Assembly: GCA_934122115.1 (NCBI GenBank)
Contig: CAKOVU010000005.1
Location: 15,349-79,348 of the forward strand
Origin: UMGS1901 sp934122115
Lineage (GTDB): Bacteria > Bacillota > Clostridia > TANB77 > CAG-508
Direction of reading: 5' to 3'
DNA length: 64,000 nt
Shown: positions 1-6,995 of the stretch, piece after piece
Layout: each line of letters begins with the position of its first letter
Position numbering within the stretch: position 1 is the first letter of the stretch
The notes under the pieces: model-generated
What the model was told of the DNA's origin: nothing
The model's input: only the letters and a program-made list of their open reading frames with translations
Database searches by the model: none
Translations under genes and position numbers: made by a program

Positions 1-383
1 ACAGTCCTAGAATATTAGGATTACATGGAATTAAAAAAACTTTTAATAAAGATATAGCAACTTCAGAAACAAAGTTTCATAAAGGAGCATTAAGATCTGG
101 CCAAAGAATTGAATTTGAAGGAAGCCTTGTAATACTTGGAGATGTAAATGACGGAGCAGAAGTAATAGCAAGTGAAAATATTGTTGTGCTAGGAGCACTA
201 AGGGGGCTAGCGCATGCTGGAGCAAAAGGAAATAACGATGCTATGATTGCAGCATCTTCTATAGAATCCCAACAAATAAGAATATCAAATGTAGTAAAAG
301 AAATTGAAAGAGACGAGATAAACAAAGAAGAAATAAAAACATATGCATACTTGGATAAGGACTGTAATATGGTTATAGAATAA
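1..383 (+). CDS. minC: Septum site-determining protein MinC, C-terminal part (5' end outside window)
   Basis: Partial gene; the reading frame is open from base 3 and ends at the TAA at 381-383. MinC inhibits FtsZ polymerisation away from midcell together with MinD. The visible 126 residues are the C-terminal beta-helix domain: the segment LRSGQRIEFEGSLVILGDVN followed by GALRGLAHAGA is the family hallmark that binds MinD and dimerises. A strong terminator follows directly, so minC ends its transcript here and no minD follows, although minD commonly lies next to minC. An internal ATG at 186 is inside the conserved domain and is not a real start. Confidence 0.93.
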   Translation, partial: SPRILGLHGIKKTFNKDIATSETKFHKGALRSGQRIEFEGSLVILGDVNDGAEVIASENIVVLGALRGLAHAGAKGNNDAMIAASSIESQQIRISNVVKEIERDEINKEEIKTYAYLDKDCNMVIE

Positions 384-389
384 AAATAA

Positions 390-422
390 ACTGAATTGAA
401 TAAATACTCAATTCAGTTTTTT
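390..422 (+). terminator. Intrinsic terminator of minC
   Basis: Perfect 10-bp stem (ACTGAATTGA / TCAATTCAGT, arms 390-399 and 408-417) with an 8-nt loop and a run of T. It lies 7 bp after the minC stop and between convergent genes. Confidence 0.9.
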
Positions 423-432
423 AAGTATATGT

Positions 433-756
433 TTAACTTAGTAATAGCAAAACAAGTGCAAGAAGCAAATAAGTATCATCAATCTTTTCGTTATACAAGA
501 AAAAGATTAAACAAATTAATAATATGTCATCAAAATATAAGTTTATACCAAAAAGATTAAAGAATGGTTTTTGTTCGTTTTTAGGAGATGTAAGATTGTG
601 TTGAGCTTTTGGAATGAAATGATTTGGTGATGGCTTGGGTTTGAAACCATATCCACTATTTGGAGTGTTTTTACGAGGAATAGGTTTTGGAGGTGGAGGA
701 GAACCCATATGCTGCATATAACTAGGAAATCCAAAGTATGGGTAGTTATAAATCAT
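433..756 (-). CDS. Small proline-rich protein with hydrophobic C-terminus, unknown function
   Basis: 107 residues. The N-terminal half is rich in Pro, Tyr, Gly and Asn (a PPPPKP stretch around residues 20-25). The C-terminal ~40 residues form two short hydrophobic stretches separated by NEKIDD, so it is probably membrane-associated. The start codon overlaps the stop of the upstream 123-residue gene (ATGA-type overlap at 753-756), showing translational coupling. It is the last gene of a three-gene minus-strand set of small unknown proteins. I do not recognise a characterised family. Small Pro/Gly/Tyr-rich proteins of sporulating Clostridia are sometimes coat-related, but nothing here proves that. 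Confidence 0.7.
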   Translation of the reverse strand: MIYNYPYFGFPSYMQHMGSPPPPKPIPRKNTPNSGYGFKPKPSPNHFIPKAQHNLTSPKNEQKPFFNLFGINLYFDDILLICLIFFLYNEKIDDTYLLLALVLLLLS

Positions 757-1124
757 TTCTTCCCACCACCGTCATGATTCATCATTTCAAAAACTTTCTC
801 CATGTTAAATAGCTGAATATATTGTTCTACTTTATCTTGTCTACTAGGATTTAAATAGGGTTTTAATGAACGGAGCAAATTAACACGAGAACTTGATTGT
901 TCACTATTAATGCTTTTCATTATTTGCTGCATCTTTAAAATTGTATTTATATCTATATTGGAAAAATCATTATTATTGGTGTTGGCAGATGAATCAGCAT
1001 TTGAGGTAGACTTAGAAGAATTATTTATCACACTATTAAGCATATCTTTAACATTATCAGGTATTTCCTTACCACCAAGCATACTACTTAAATTTTTCAT
1101 CATATCAGACATGTTATCTTCCAT
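753..1124 (-). CDS. Unknown 123-residue hydrophilic protein
   Basis: Starts at an ATG preceded by GGTGGGGA at good spacing. The N-terminal third is Met-rich and helical, the middle is a Ser/Asn low-complexity linker (about residues 33-55), and the C-terminal half has a helical segment LLRSLKPYLNPSRQDKVEQY. There is no signal peptide or membrane segment. It overlaps the next gene by 4 bp and follows the 50-residue gene by 33 bp, so the three are probably co-transcribed. The LLRSLKPYL-type helix looks like one seen in short uncharacterised clostridial proteins, but I cannot assign a function. Confidence 0.7.
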   Translation of the reverse strand: MEDNMSDMMKNLSSMLGGKEIPDNVKDMLNSVINNSSKSTSNADSSANTNNNDFSNIDINTILKMQQIMKSINSEQSSSRVNLLRSLKPYLNPSRQDKVEQYIQLFNMEKVFEMMNHDGGGKK

Positions 1125-1157
1125 AAAATCCCCACCATTCTAAAAAGATTTGTATAA

Positions 1158-1310
1158 TTAGTTAGATTGATTTTTCTTTATTTGATTAATTATTTCATCT
1201 GCTTTAGGCGAATTTAATATTTTTGAAGCTTGTGATAAACCTTTTTCTAAATCTTTCTTATCCATTTTAGATAATAATTTCATAAGTTCAGACATATCCA
1301 TATTTTCCAT
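1158..1310 (-). CDS. Unknown 50-residue protein, first gene of small-protein set
   Basis: A 50-codon ORF on the minus strand (N-terminus MENMDMSELMKLLSKMDKKD). AAAGGA lies about 11 nt upstream of the ATG. The sequence is predicted helical and charged, without signal peptide or membrane segment. Its Met-rich N-terminus resembles that of the following 123-residue protein (MEDNMSDMMKNLSSML), which suggests the two are related. Function unknown. The supporting evidence is the ribosome site, orientation and tight spacing to its neighbours. Confidence 0.55.
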   Translation of the reverse strand: MENMDMSELMKLLSKMDKKDLEKGLSQASKILNSPKADEIINQIKKNQSN

Positions 1311-1384
1311 ATTAATAAAAATCCTTTCATTTTCTATATTGAAATATATTCAAAAATAAAGTATTTAATACTTGAAGAATAAAT

Positions 1385-1414
1385 AAAATACTATATGTAA
1401 TGATATAGTATTTT
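1385..1414 (-). terminator. Terminator hairpin downstream of the UDPGP gene
   Basis: Perfect 12-bp stem (AAAATACTATAT / ATATAGTATTTT) with a 6-nt loop, 22 bp past the stop of the minus-strand UDPGP gene. The flanks are A/T-rich on both sides. It separates that gene from the downstream small-protein set. Confidence 0.65.
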
Positions 1415-1435
1415 ATAATAATATATGAATCACAT

Positions 1436-2683
1436 CTAAAAATGTGAATGTTTTTTATTTAAGTATAAGTCTAATGCTGTTTCTGGAGTAGCATTACCGC
1501 TAAAAGATTTTATAGGAGCAAACTCATCGTTAGCATTAACTTCAAGCAAAGTAAAGTTATCAAAAAACTTAAAAGCGTCGAAAATAAATTTCTCGAACTT
1601 GAATGAATTTGGAGAAGATGGAACAACTTTCATTCCCTCGCCATTTATAAAATCATTTTTCTTAAAAGCTCTGTGGTAAGGTAGGTCTACATTTATCATT
1701 TTTATAAAAGCATCTGTGCTAAATAAATGAGCAAGTATATTTATTTGATTATAACAATAGTTACCATTATTATCTTGCAGTTGCTTCATTTCATCAGTTA
1801 AATTACTCGGAGAAATAATGCAAGGTCTATTATCAACATTAGCAAAAATCCACTCTGATGAATTAATATCTGCCTTTCTAATAGATTTACTAGCCACACT
1901 ACTTTCATTTGAAATAGTTAACCCTAGAAATAGAGGGTCAATAATATCTAAAATAATATTGTCGATTCCGGCAATGGAAATCCATTTTATATTTTGATAT
2001 AACAGAGTTTCAACTAAATGATATGTATTAAATGATTTAAAAACATCTCCATTGCCATTTGAAGCTTCTTTTATGGTGTAGATATTATCTAATATTACTT
2101 TACCATTTACATCTATAATTGGCAAAACATTTTGCTTGAAGAAGAATATTTTGTTACTTGGATATCCAAAATAATTTTTCATTTCAAAGAATGCTTTTGT
2201 TTGTTTATCATTAGAAGGGCTAGTCATTATGTACCAAGGAATGTAGCTACTATACTTTTTAGAAGCTTCAATTAGCTTATCACAAGTAAATTCAAATAAC
2301 GATTTTTTTGGAGGTACATCAATTTCGTAAGAGCCTTTGGGACCTTTATATCCTAGTCTAGTACCTTGCCCACCAGCTAAAGTTATTACTGCAACCTCAC
2401 CTTTTCTTAGTGCTTTTTCACCTATAGAACAAAAATTAGAAACCGCTGTATTAGTGAAGTTCGCCTTTATAGAATAAGGAATAGGCGATATACGGGTAGG
2501 ATTTATAGAATCATCTTTTTTCGAATTTTCTAGTAATAAATTCATCTTATTAAAATCAGTAGAAATAATCTGCTGAATAAGAGACTTTTTCTCTAAGTCT
2601 GTAAGTTCATCATAAAAATCAAGTAGATGTTCTTGACCATTATTTTTTAGTATATCAGAAGCAATTCTCAGTTCTTCTTCCAT
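1436..2683 (-). CDS. UDPGP-type nucleotidyltransferase (UDP-sugar pyrophosphorylase family)
   Basis: 415 residues. It transfers UMP from UTP to a sugar 1-phosphate. The signature LAGGQGTRLG at about residues 102-111, followed by the PKG motif, defines the eukaryote-type UDPGP family (UDP-glucose and UDP-GlcNAc pyrophosphorylases of the UAP1 type), not the bacterial GalU or GlmU folds. Sugar specificity cannot be read from sequence; UDP-Glc or UDP-GlcNAc/GalNAc for envelope polymers is most likely. An ATG at 2693-2695 opens the longest frame, but it overlaps the GGAGG that serves the ATG at 2681-2683, so the shorter start is chosen. It lies 25 bp after the phosphodiesterase gene and is probably co-transcribed with it. 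Confidence 0.85.
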   Translation of the reverse strand: MEEELRIASDILKNNGQEHLLDFYDELTDLEKKSLIQQIISTDFNKMNLLLENSKKDDSINPTRISPIPYSIKANFTNTAVSNFCSIGEKALRKGEVAVITLAGGQGTRLGYKGPKGSYEIDVPPKKSLFEFTCDKLIEASKKYSSYIPWYIMTSPSNDKQTKAFFEMKNYFGYPSNKIFFFKQNVLPIIDVNGKVILDNIYTIKEASNGNGDVFKSFNTYHLVETLLYQNIKWISIAGIDNIILDIIDPLFLGLTISNESSVASKSIRKADINSSEWIFANVDNRPCIISPSNLTDEMKQLQDNNGNYCYNQINILAHLFSTDAFIKMINVDLPYHRAFKKNDFINGEGMKVVPSSPNSFKFEKFIFDAFKFFDNFTLLEVNANDEFAPIKSFSGNATPETALDLYLNKKHSHF

Positions 2684-2708
2684 AAAAACCTCCATTTGTT
2701 TTACTAGT

Positions 2709-3512
2709 CTAACAATTGGGACTAGCTGTCTTTAAGTGAAAAATAATTTTATCTTTGCTAGGCATATCAGAATTTTGCAAATCTTTAATTTCTTTTTCAA
2801 TATTGTAAGGAACTCTAACAAGAGTGATAGAAAAAGGAGCTAAAGACTTAGAATTAAACTCACCTTCTAGTATATTATATGATGCTGGAGTAGAAAAGCG
2901 ATTAGTTTTGTCATTTATGTCACCCATATTTTCCATTTCGATTGGAACACCAACACTTCCAGGATTAAATATAGTTTTGTTCTTAAATCTAACTATATTA
3001 GGAGTGTGAATATGACCATATCCTACAACATCAGGAATAGGATCTTCAGAAGTTCTACCAATAAAGCTGGTGTTTGCAAATAAATCCATTGGGCTAAAAA
3101 GTTCATATGAAGAATATCTTGTTTCGGAATTAGAAAACATAGGATTATATATGTAAGATAGCTCATATGGAGAAGCGTGAAATAAACGCACAAGCCTACC
3201 ACTTAAATAAAATTCATGCATAACTGGAAGAGATTGCAAATAGGCTGCTCTTTCTTCGCCAATTTTTAATCTGGTCCATAAGCGCTTATCTAAGCCGTTT
3301 TTACAAGAAATTGCTTCATCACAATTACCTTTGATAATCACTTCACAATTATTTCTTAATATATCAACTACTACGTCAGGGTTAGCACATTTTGTCACAC
3401 TGTCACCAAGACAAAAAATTCTAGAGATACCTCTAGCTTTAATATCTGCTAATACAGTTTCTAATGCTGTTTTATTTCCATGAACATCACTTATAATTGC
3501 TATTCTTTCCAT
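2709..3512 (-). CDS. Calcineurin-like metallophosphoesterase (YfcE/MJ0936-like)
   Basis: 267 residues, cytoplasmic. The binuclear-metal motifs appear in order: DVHGN (D9, H11), GDSV (D37), GNCDE (N63), the GYGHIHTP motif, then NPGSVG. This layout is that of bacterial YfcE/MJ0936-type phosphodiesterases that act on small phosphodiester substrates; the natural substrate is usually unknown. AGAGAG precedes the ATG. It is the first gene of the minus-strand pair with the UDPGP enzyme. Confidence 0.88.
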   Translation of the reverse strand: MERIAIISDVHGNKTALETVLADIKARGISRIFCLGDSVTKCANPDVVVDILRNNCEVIIKGNCDEAISCKNGLDKRLWTRLKIGEERAAYLQSLPVMHEFYLSGRLVRLFHASPYELSYIYNPMFSNSETRYSSYELFSPMDLFANTSFIGRTSEDPIPDVVGYGHIHTPNIVRFKNKTIFNPGSVGVPIEMENMGDINDKTNRFSTPASYNILEGEFNSKSLAPFSITLVRVPYNIEKEIKDLQNSDMPSKDKIIFHLKTASPNC

Positions 3513-3734
3513 ATTTTATACTCTCTTTCTAACTAATGAATACATTATATAATAAAAAACAAAAATAAGCAATATTTTAGATCAACAGCAAGAAATGACG
3601 TATTTTTATAAATAAGCAAAAGAAATAAATAAAAATAAGGAATAATGTAAAACTTTTGATTACGAAAAAGCTTGAAATAGAGGCACTTACATGCTAATAT
3701 AGTTATAGTTTTATAAAACACATATCAAAGAAAT

Positions 3735-3795
3735 TTGTACAAGTTTCAAAAAATTTAATTTCTTATTTTGTACAATAATTCTCACAATTGTACAT
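3735..3795. promoter_or_regulatory. Three TTGTACA(A/T) palindromic half-operators
   Basis: TTGTACAA at 3735-3742, TTGTACAA at 3768-3775 and TTGTACAT at 3788-3795. GTAC-centred 8-mers repeated three times within 61 bp look like binding sites for a dimeric regulator of the divergent genes. No regulator is encoded next to them. Confidence 0.4.
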
Positions 3796-3866
3796 AAAAA
3801 TATTATTTTGCGTCTAAAAATTTCCCATAAGATAAACATAATTTTAAATAAACACTTTAAAAAAGT

Positions 3867-3885
3867 GGCAGGTACGAAAGCTGCC
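3867..3885 (+). other. GC-rich hairpin of a possible leader RNA
   Basis: GGCAG and CTGCC enclose GTACGAAAG. In this AT-rich intergenic region a GC-rich stem stands out. The loop contains ACGA, but the layout does not fit a guanidine-II riboswitch, which has two ACGR tetraloop hairpins. I cannot assign it to a known riboswitch class. Confidence 0.35.
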
Positions 3886-4012
3886 CAATTAATCCCATAT
3901 TAATTTAAAATGGCAAAAGGAGGTGGGAATTGATTAGTAAAATATAAAAAACATGCCCTATTTAATGATAAAAATATATAATATGCTAAACTTATAGCTA
4001 GTAGTTTGAATC

Positions 4013-4045
4013 AAAAGGTTGCCCGTAAAGGACAACCTTTTATGG
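4013..4045 (+). terminator. Terminator or attenuator hairpin upstream of ABC importer
   Basis: AAAAGGTTGCC (4013-4023) pairs with GGACAACCTTTT (4030-4041) apart from one mismatch, and the stem ends in TTTT. It lies about 110 bp before the ABC ATPase start, so it could attenuate that operon or end a small RNA. Confidence 0.6.
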
Positions 4046-4152
4046 TTACATAAAATCGCAATAGCATACACCAAATTTTAAAATATACATAAAATATATT
4101 ATATAAATTAGCAAAGTTTATAAATATGAACATTATTGGGGTGAAAAATATT

Positions 4153-4902
4153 GTGAAGGATACCGTTTTACAAGTAAAAAATATAAATAAAATATATCAA
4201 GCTAAAAATGGGGAAATACAAGCATTAAATAATATTAATTTTGAAATAAAAAATGGTGAATTTGTTAGCATAATAGGACCAAGCGGATGTGGAAAATCTA
4301 CATTATTATCTATTATTTCAGGATTAGAGGAAAAAACATCAGGAGAAATATACATAGATAAAAAGGTAGGATATATGCTGCAAAAAGACAATTTATTAGA
4401 ATGGAGAACTATTTTTAGTAATGTTTTATTTGGACTAGAAATTCAAAACGCAAAAACTAAAGAGAATAAAGAATATGCAATTGAACTATTAAAAAAATAT
4501 GAATTATATGAATTCAGGGACAAATTTCCAACACAGTTATCAGGAGGCATGAGGCAAAGAGTTGCATTAATACGTACATTAGCAATTAAACCAAAAATAT
4601 TATTACTGGATGAAGCCTTTTCAGCTTTAGATTATCAAACCAGATTAATGGTAACAGAAGATATATACAAAATATTAAAAAATGAAAAGATTACTGCAGT
4701 AATGGTAACACATGATATATCTGAAGCGATTAGTATGTCTGACAGAATAATAGTATTAACTAAAAGACCTGCAACTGTAAAATGTATACATGATATTGAC
4801 TTTGAAATGGATAACAGAACTCCTTTAAACTGTAGAGAAAGTCCTAAATTTAGTAAATATTTCAATTTGCTATGGAAGGAGCTGAATGATGAAAAAAAGT
4901 AA
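4153..4902 (+). CDS. ABC transporter ATP-binding protein, NitT/TauT family
   Basis: 249 residues from the GTG at 4153. It energises import by the adjacent permease and binding protein. Walker A GPSGCGKST (about residues 42-50), a Q-loop in YMLQKDN, signature LSGGMRQR, Walker B LLLDEAFSALD and the switch histidine in VTHDISEA are all present, so it should be active. Its closest type is the nitrate/sulfonate/taurine ATPase group (SsuB/TauB). GGGGTG at 4138-4143 is correctly spaced from the GTG; the upstream ATG at 4126 has no ribosome site. The 3' end overlaps the permease gene by 17 bp, so translation is coupled. The substrate is not determinable from this subunit. Confidence 0.9.
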   Translation: MKDTVLQVKNINKIYQAKNGEIQALNNINFEIKNGEFVSIIGPSGCGKSTLLSIISGLEEKTSGEIYIDKKVGYMLQKDNLLEWRTIFSNVLFGLEIQNAKTKENKEYAIELLKKYELYEFRDKFPTQLSGGMRQRVALIRTLAIKPKILLLDEAFSALDYQTRLMVTEDIYKILKNEKITAVMVTHDISEAISMSDRIIVLTKRPATVKCIHDIDFEMDNRTPLNCRESPKFSKYFNLLWKELNDEKK

Positions 4903-5692
4903 TATCAAAGAGGTTTCAACAAGTAGAAGAAAATATTTAAAAGATATTAGATTAAACAAAATAAAAATAATATTTACACAAGTAATGATAGTAGTAGTAC
5001 TCATAGGATTATGGGAAATGATGGCACGACTAGGAAAAATAGATAGCTTTATTACCAGCCAGCCCTCTAGAATAGTAAAAACATTTGCTAATTTATCTTC
5101 TAACAATTTATTAGAGCATTTAAAAATAACATGTATTGAAACATTAGTAGGATTTATATTAGGAAGCCTGATGGGAACAATTATAGCAATGATTTTATGG
5201 TGGTTCCCATTTATTTCAAAAGTTTCTGAACCATTTTTGGTAATATTAAACAGCCTTCCAAAAGTAGCTTTAGGACCAATAATTATAATATGGGTAGGAG
5301 CTGGAATGCCTGCTATTATAGTAATGGCGTTAGCAATTTCCTTAATAGTAACAATATTAGATATACTAAACGGATTTATCAATACAGACAAAGAAAAAAT
5401 AAAAATGGCTCAAACTTTTAATGCAAATAGATGGCAGATATTAACAAAAATAATAATACCAGCAAACTTACAAACATTTTTTAATACATTAAAGGTAAAT
5501 ATAGGATTATCATTAGTAGGAGTTATATCAGGAGAATTCTTGGTTTCAAAAGGAGGCCTTGGCTATTTAATAGTATATGGTGGGCAGGTATTTCAATTAG
5601 ATTTAGTAATGACTAGTGTAATTATTTTAGCAATAGTAGCAGCTATAATGTACGAAAGCATAGTGTTGTTAGAAAAAATTGTAATTAAATAA
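4886..5692 (+). CDS. ABC transporter permease, NitT/TauT family
   Basis: 268 residues with about six membrane segments after a basic ~30-residue N-terminus. It is a binding-protein-dependent transport permease of the SsuC/TauC type. The cytoplasmic coupling (EAA) loop lies around the stretch KIKMAQTFNANRWQILTKI, which contacts the ATPase. AAGGAGCTGA precedes the ATG-ATG start. It is the second gene of the three-gene operon, 14 bp before the binding protein. Confidence 0.9.
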   Translation: MMKKSNIKEVSTSRRKYLKDIRLNKIKIIFTQVMIVVVLIGLWEMMARLGKIDSFITSQPSRIVKTFANLSSNNLLEHLKITCIETLVGFILGSLMGTIIAMILWWFPFISKVSEPFLVILNSLPKVALGPIIIIWVGAGMPAIIVMALAISLIVTILDILNGFINTDKEKIKMAQTFNANRWQILTKIIIPANLQTFFNTLKVNIGLSLVGVISGEFLVSKGGLGYLIVYGGQVFQLDLVMTSVIILAIVAAIMYESIVLLEKIVIK

Positions 5693-5706
5693 AGGAAGGT
5701 AGATTT

Positions 5707-6717
5707 ATGAAAAAAATTATTATTGGCATAATATGTGTGGTACTTATAATAACAGGTATAGTAGTTTATATGGTAAACAGTAATAAAGGTGAAGAAGTAG
5801 CACGAACAAAGAAAATTCAATTAAACGAAGTAACACGTTCTGTATTTTATGCACCTCAATATTTAGCAATTGCAAACGGGTACTTTGCAGATGAAAACAT
5901 GGAAATAGAAATTACAACAGGTCAAGGAGCAGATAAAGTAATGACTGCTATATTAGCAGGTCAAAGTGATATAGGTCTTTGTGGACCAGAAGCAGCTATA
6001 TACGTGTATAATGAGGGAAAAGAAGATTATGTAGAAGTATTTGCACAATTAACAAAAAGAGATGGATCATTTTTAGTAAGTAAAAACCCAACTGATAATT
6101 TTTCATGGAAAGATTTGATTGGAAAAACAGTAATACCAGGGAGAAAAGGCGGAGTGCCATACATGACTTTTGAATATGTGCTTAAACAAAATGGAATAAA
6201 CCCACAAACAGATTTAGTTTTAGATGATAGCATTAAATTCGACTTGATGGCAGGAGCTTTCACAGGAGGTACAGCAGAATATGTAACCCTATTTGAACCA
6301 ACAGCATCAATGACAGAAGCAGCAGGAAAAGGCTATGTAGTAGCATCAGTAGGAAAAGAAGCTGGAGAAATACCATATACAGCATATTGTGCAAAGAAAA
6401 GTTATATACAAAACAATAAAGATACAGTGGAAGGATTTACTAGAGCTATTTACAGAGGTCAAAAATGGGTAAAAGAGCATACTGCACAAGAAATAGCAGA
6501 AAAAATAAAAGATTTCTTCCCAAGCACAACTGTAGAAGCACTAGCAGAATCAGTTCAATCTTACAAAGATATAGATGCTTGGAATGAAACACCATATCTA
6601 AAAAAAGAAGCGCTTGATAAATTACAAGAAGTAATGAAAGAAGCAGGAGAACTAGAGAAAGAAGCGCCATATGAAAAAATAGTAAACAATTCTTTTGCAG
6701 AAAAAGTAACAAAATAA
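5707..6717 (+). CDS. ABC transporter substrate-binding protein, NMT1/SsuA-like
   Basis: 336 residues. An N-terminal hydrophobic segment (about residues 4-22) is followed by a periplasmic-binding fold of the NMT1/THI5-like or SsuA type (VFYAPQYLAIANGYFADENM, then GQGADKVMTAILAGQSDIG). There is no lipobox at the end of the hydrophobic segment, so the protein is probably held by an uncleaved anchor or secreted; clostridial homologues are usually lipoproteins. Candidate ligands of this family are nitrate, sulfonates, thiamine pyrimidines or riboflavin-like compounds. No TPP or FMN riboswitch is visible upstream, so none is favoured. A strong terminator follows. Confidence 0.85.
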   Translation: MKKIIIGIICVVLIITGIVVYMVNSNKGEEVARTKKIQLNEVTRSVFYAPQYLAIANGYFADENMEIEITTGQGADKVMTAILAGQSDIGLCGPEAAIYVYNEGKEDYVEVFAQLTKRDGSFLVSKNPTDNFSWKDLIGKTVIPGRKGGVPYMTFEYVLKQNGINPQTDLVLDDSIKFDLMAGAFTGGTAEYVTLFEPTASMTEAAGKGYVVASVGKEAGEIPYTAYCAKKSYIQNNKDTVEGFTRAIYRGQKWVKEHTAQEIAEKIKDFFPSTTVEALAESVQSYKDIDAWNETPYLKKEALDKLQEVMKEAGELEKEAPYEKIVNNSFAEKVTK

Positions 6718-6721
6718 ATTT

Positions 6722-6757
6722 AAAAGCATGCACTGATTAAAGAAAGTGCATGCTTTT
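6722..6757 (+). terminator. Terminator of ABC importer operon
   Basis: A 13-bp perfect stem (AAAAGCATGCACT / AGTGCATGCTTTT) with a 10-nt loop and terminal T run, 4 bp after the stop. Confidence 0.9.
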
Positions 6758-6995
6758 ACCGCAATTTATTGCTTTTCGTATTGTAATTTATAACAAAATA
6801 AGATAAAATAAGCTAGATAATTTGTTATATGAAAAGAAATTAAATAAAAATAAATAAAATATAATAAAAATATATCACAAGATGTAAAAAACTTTTTTAA
6901 ATTTTGTATTTAAAACGACAAATAAATTAAATCAAATGTATTAAAATGTGAAGCAGTTTTAAAGAACAAAAGTAAAAAAGTAAGAGGTGGTAAGG

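Larger units (their letters stand above)
3513..4152. other. 640-bp intergenic region, non-coding
   Basis: It separates the divergent phosphodiesterase and ABC-importer genes. No credible gene was found. It holds three TTGTACA sites (3735-3794), a GGCAG/CTGCC hairpin at 3867-3885, a strong AAAGGAGGTGGG ribosome-site-like sequence followed by a TTG and only five codons, and a terminator hairpin at 4013-4045. Something transcribed rightward therefore ends before the ABC genes: either a leader/attenuator or a small RNA. Confidence 0.6.

Noticed and set aside
3867..4045. Possible guanidine, TPP, cobalamin or other known riboswitch before the ABC importer
   Set aside because: None of the conserved cores of these classes is present; the single ACGA-containing loop is not in a two-hairpin mini-ykkC layout. 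Kept only as an unexplained structured region.
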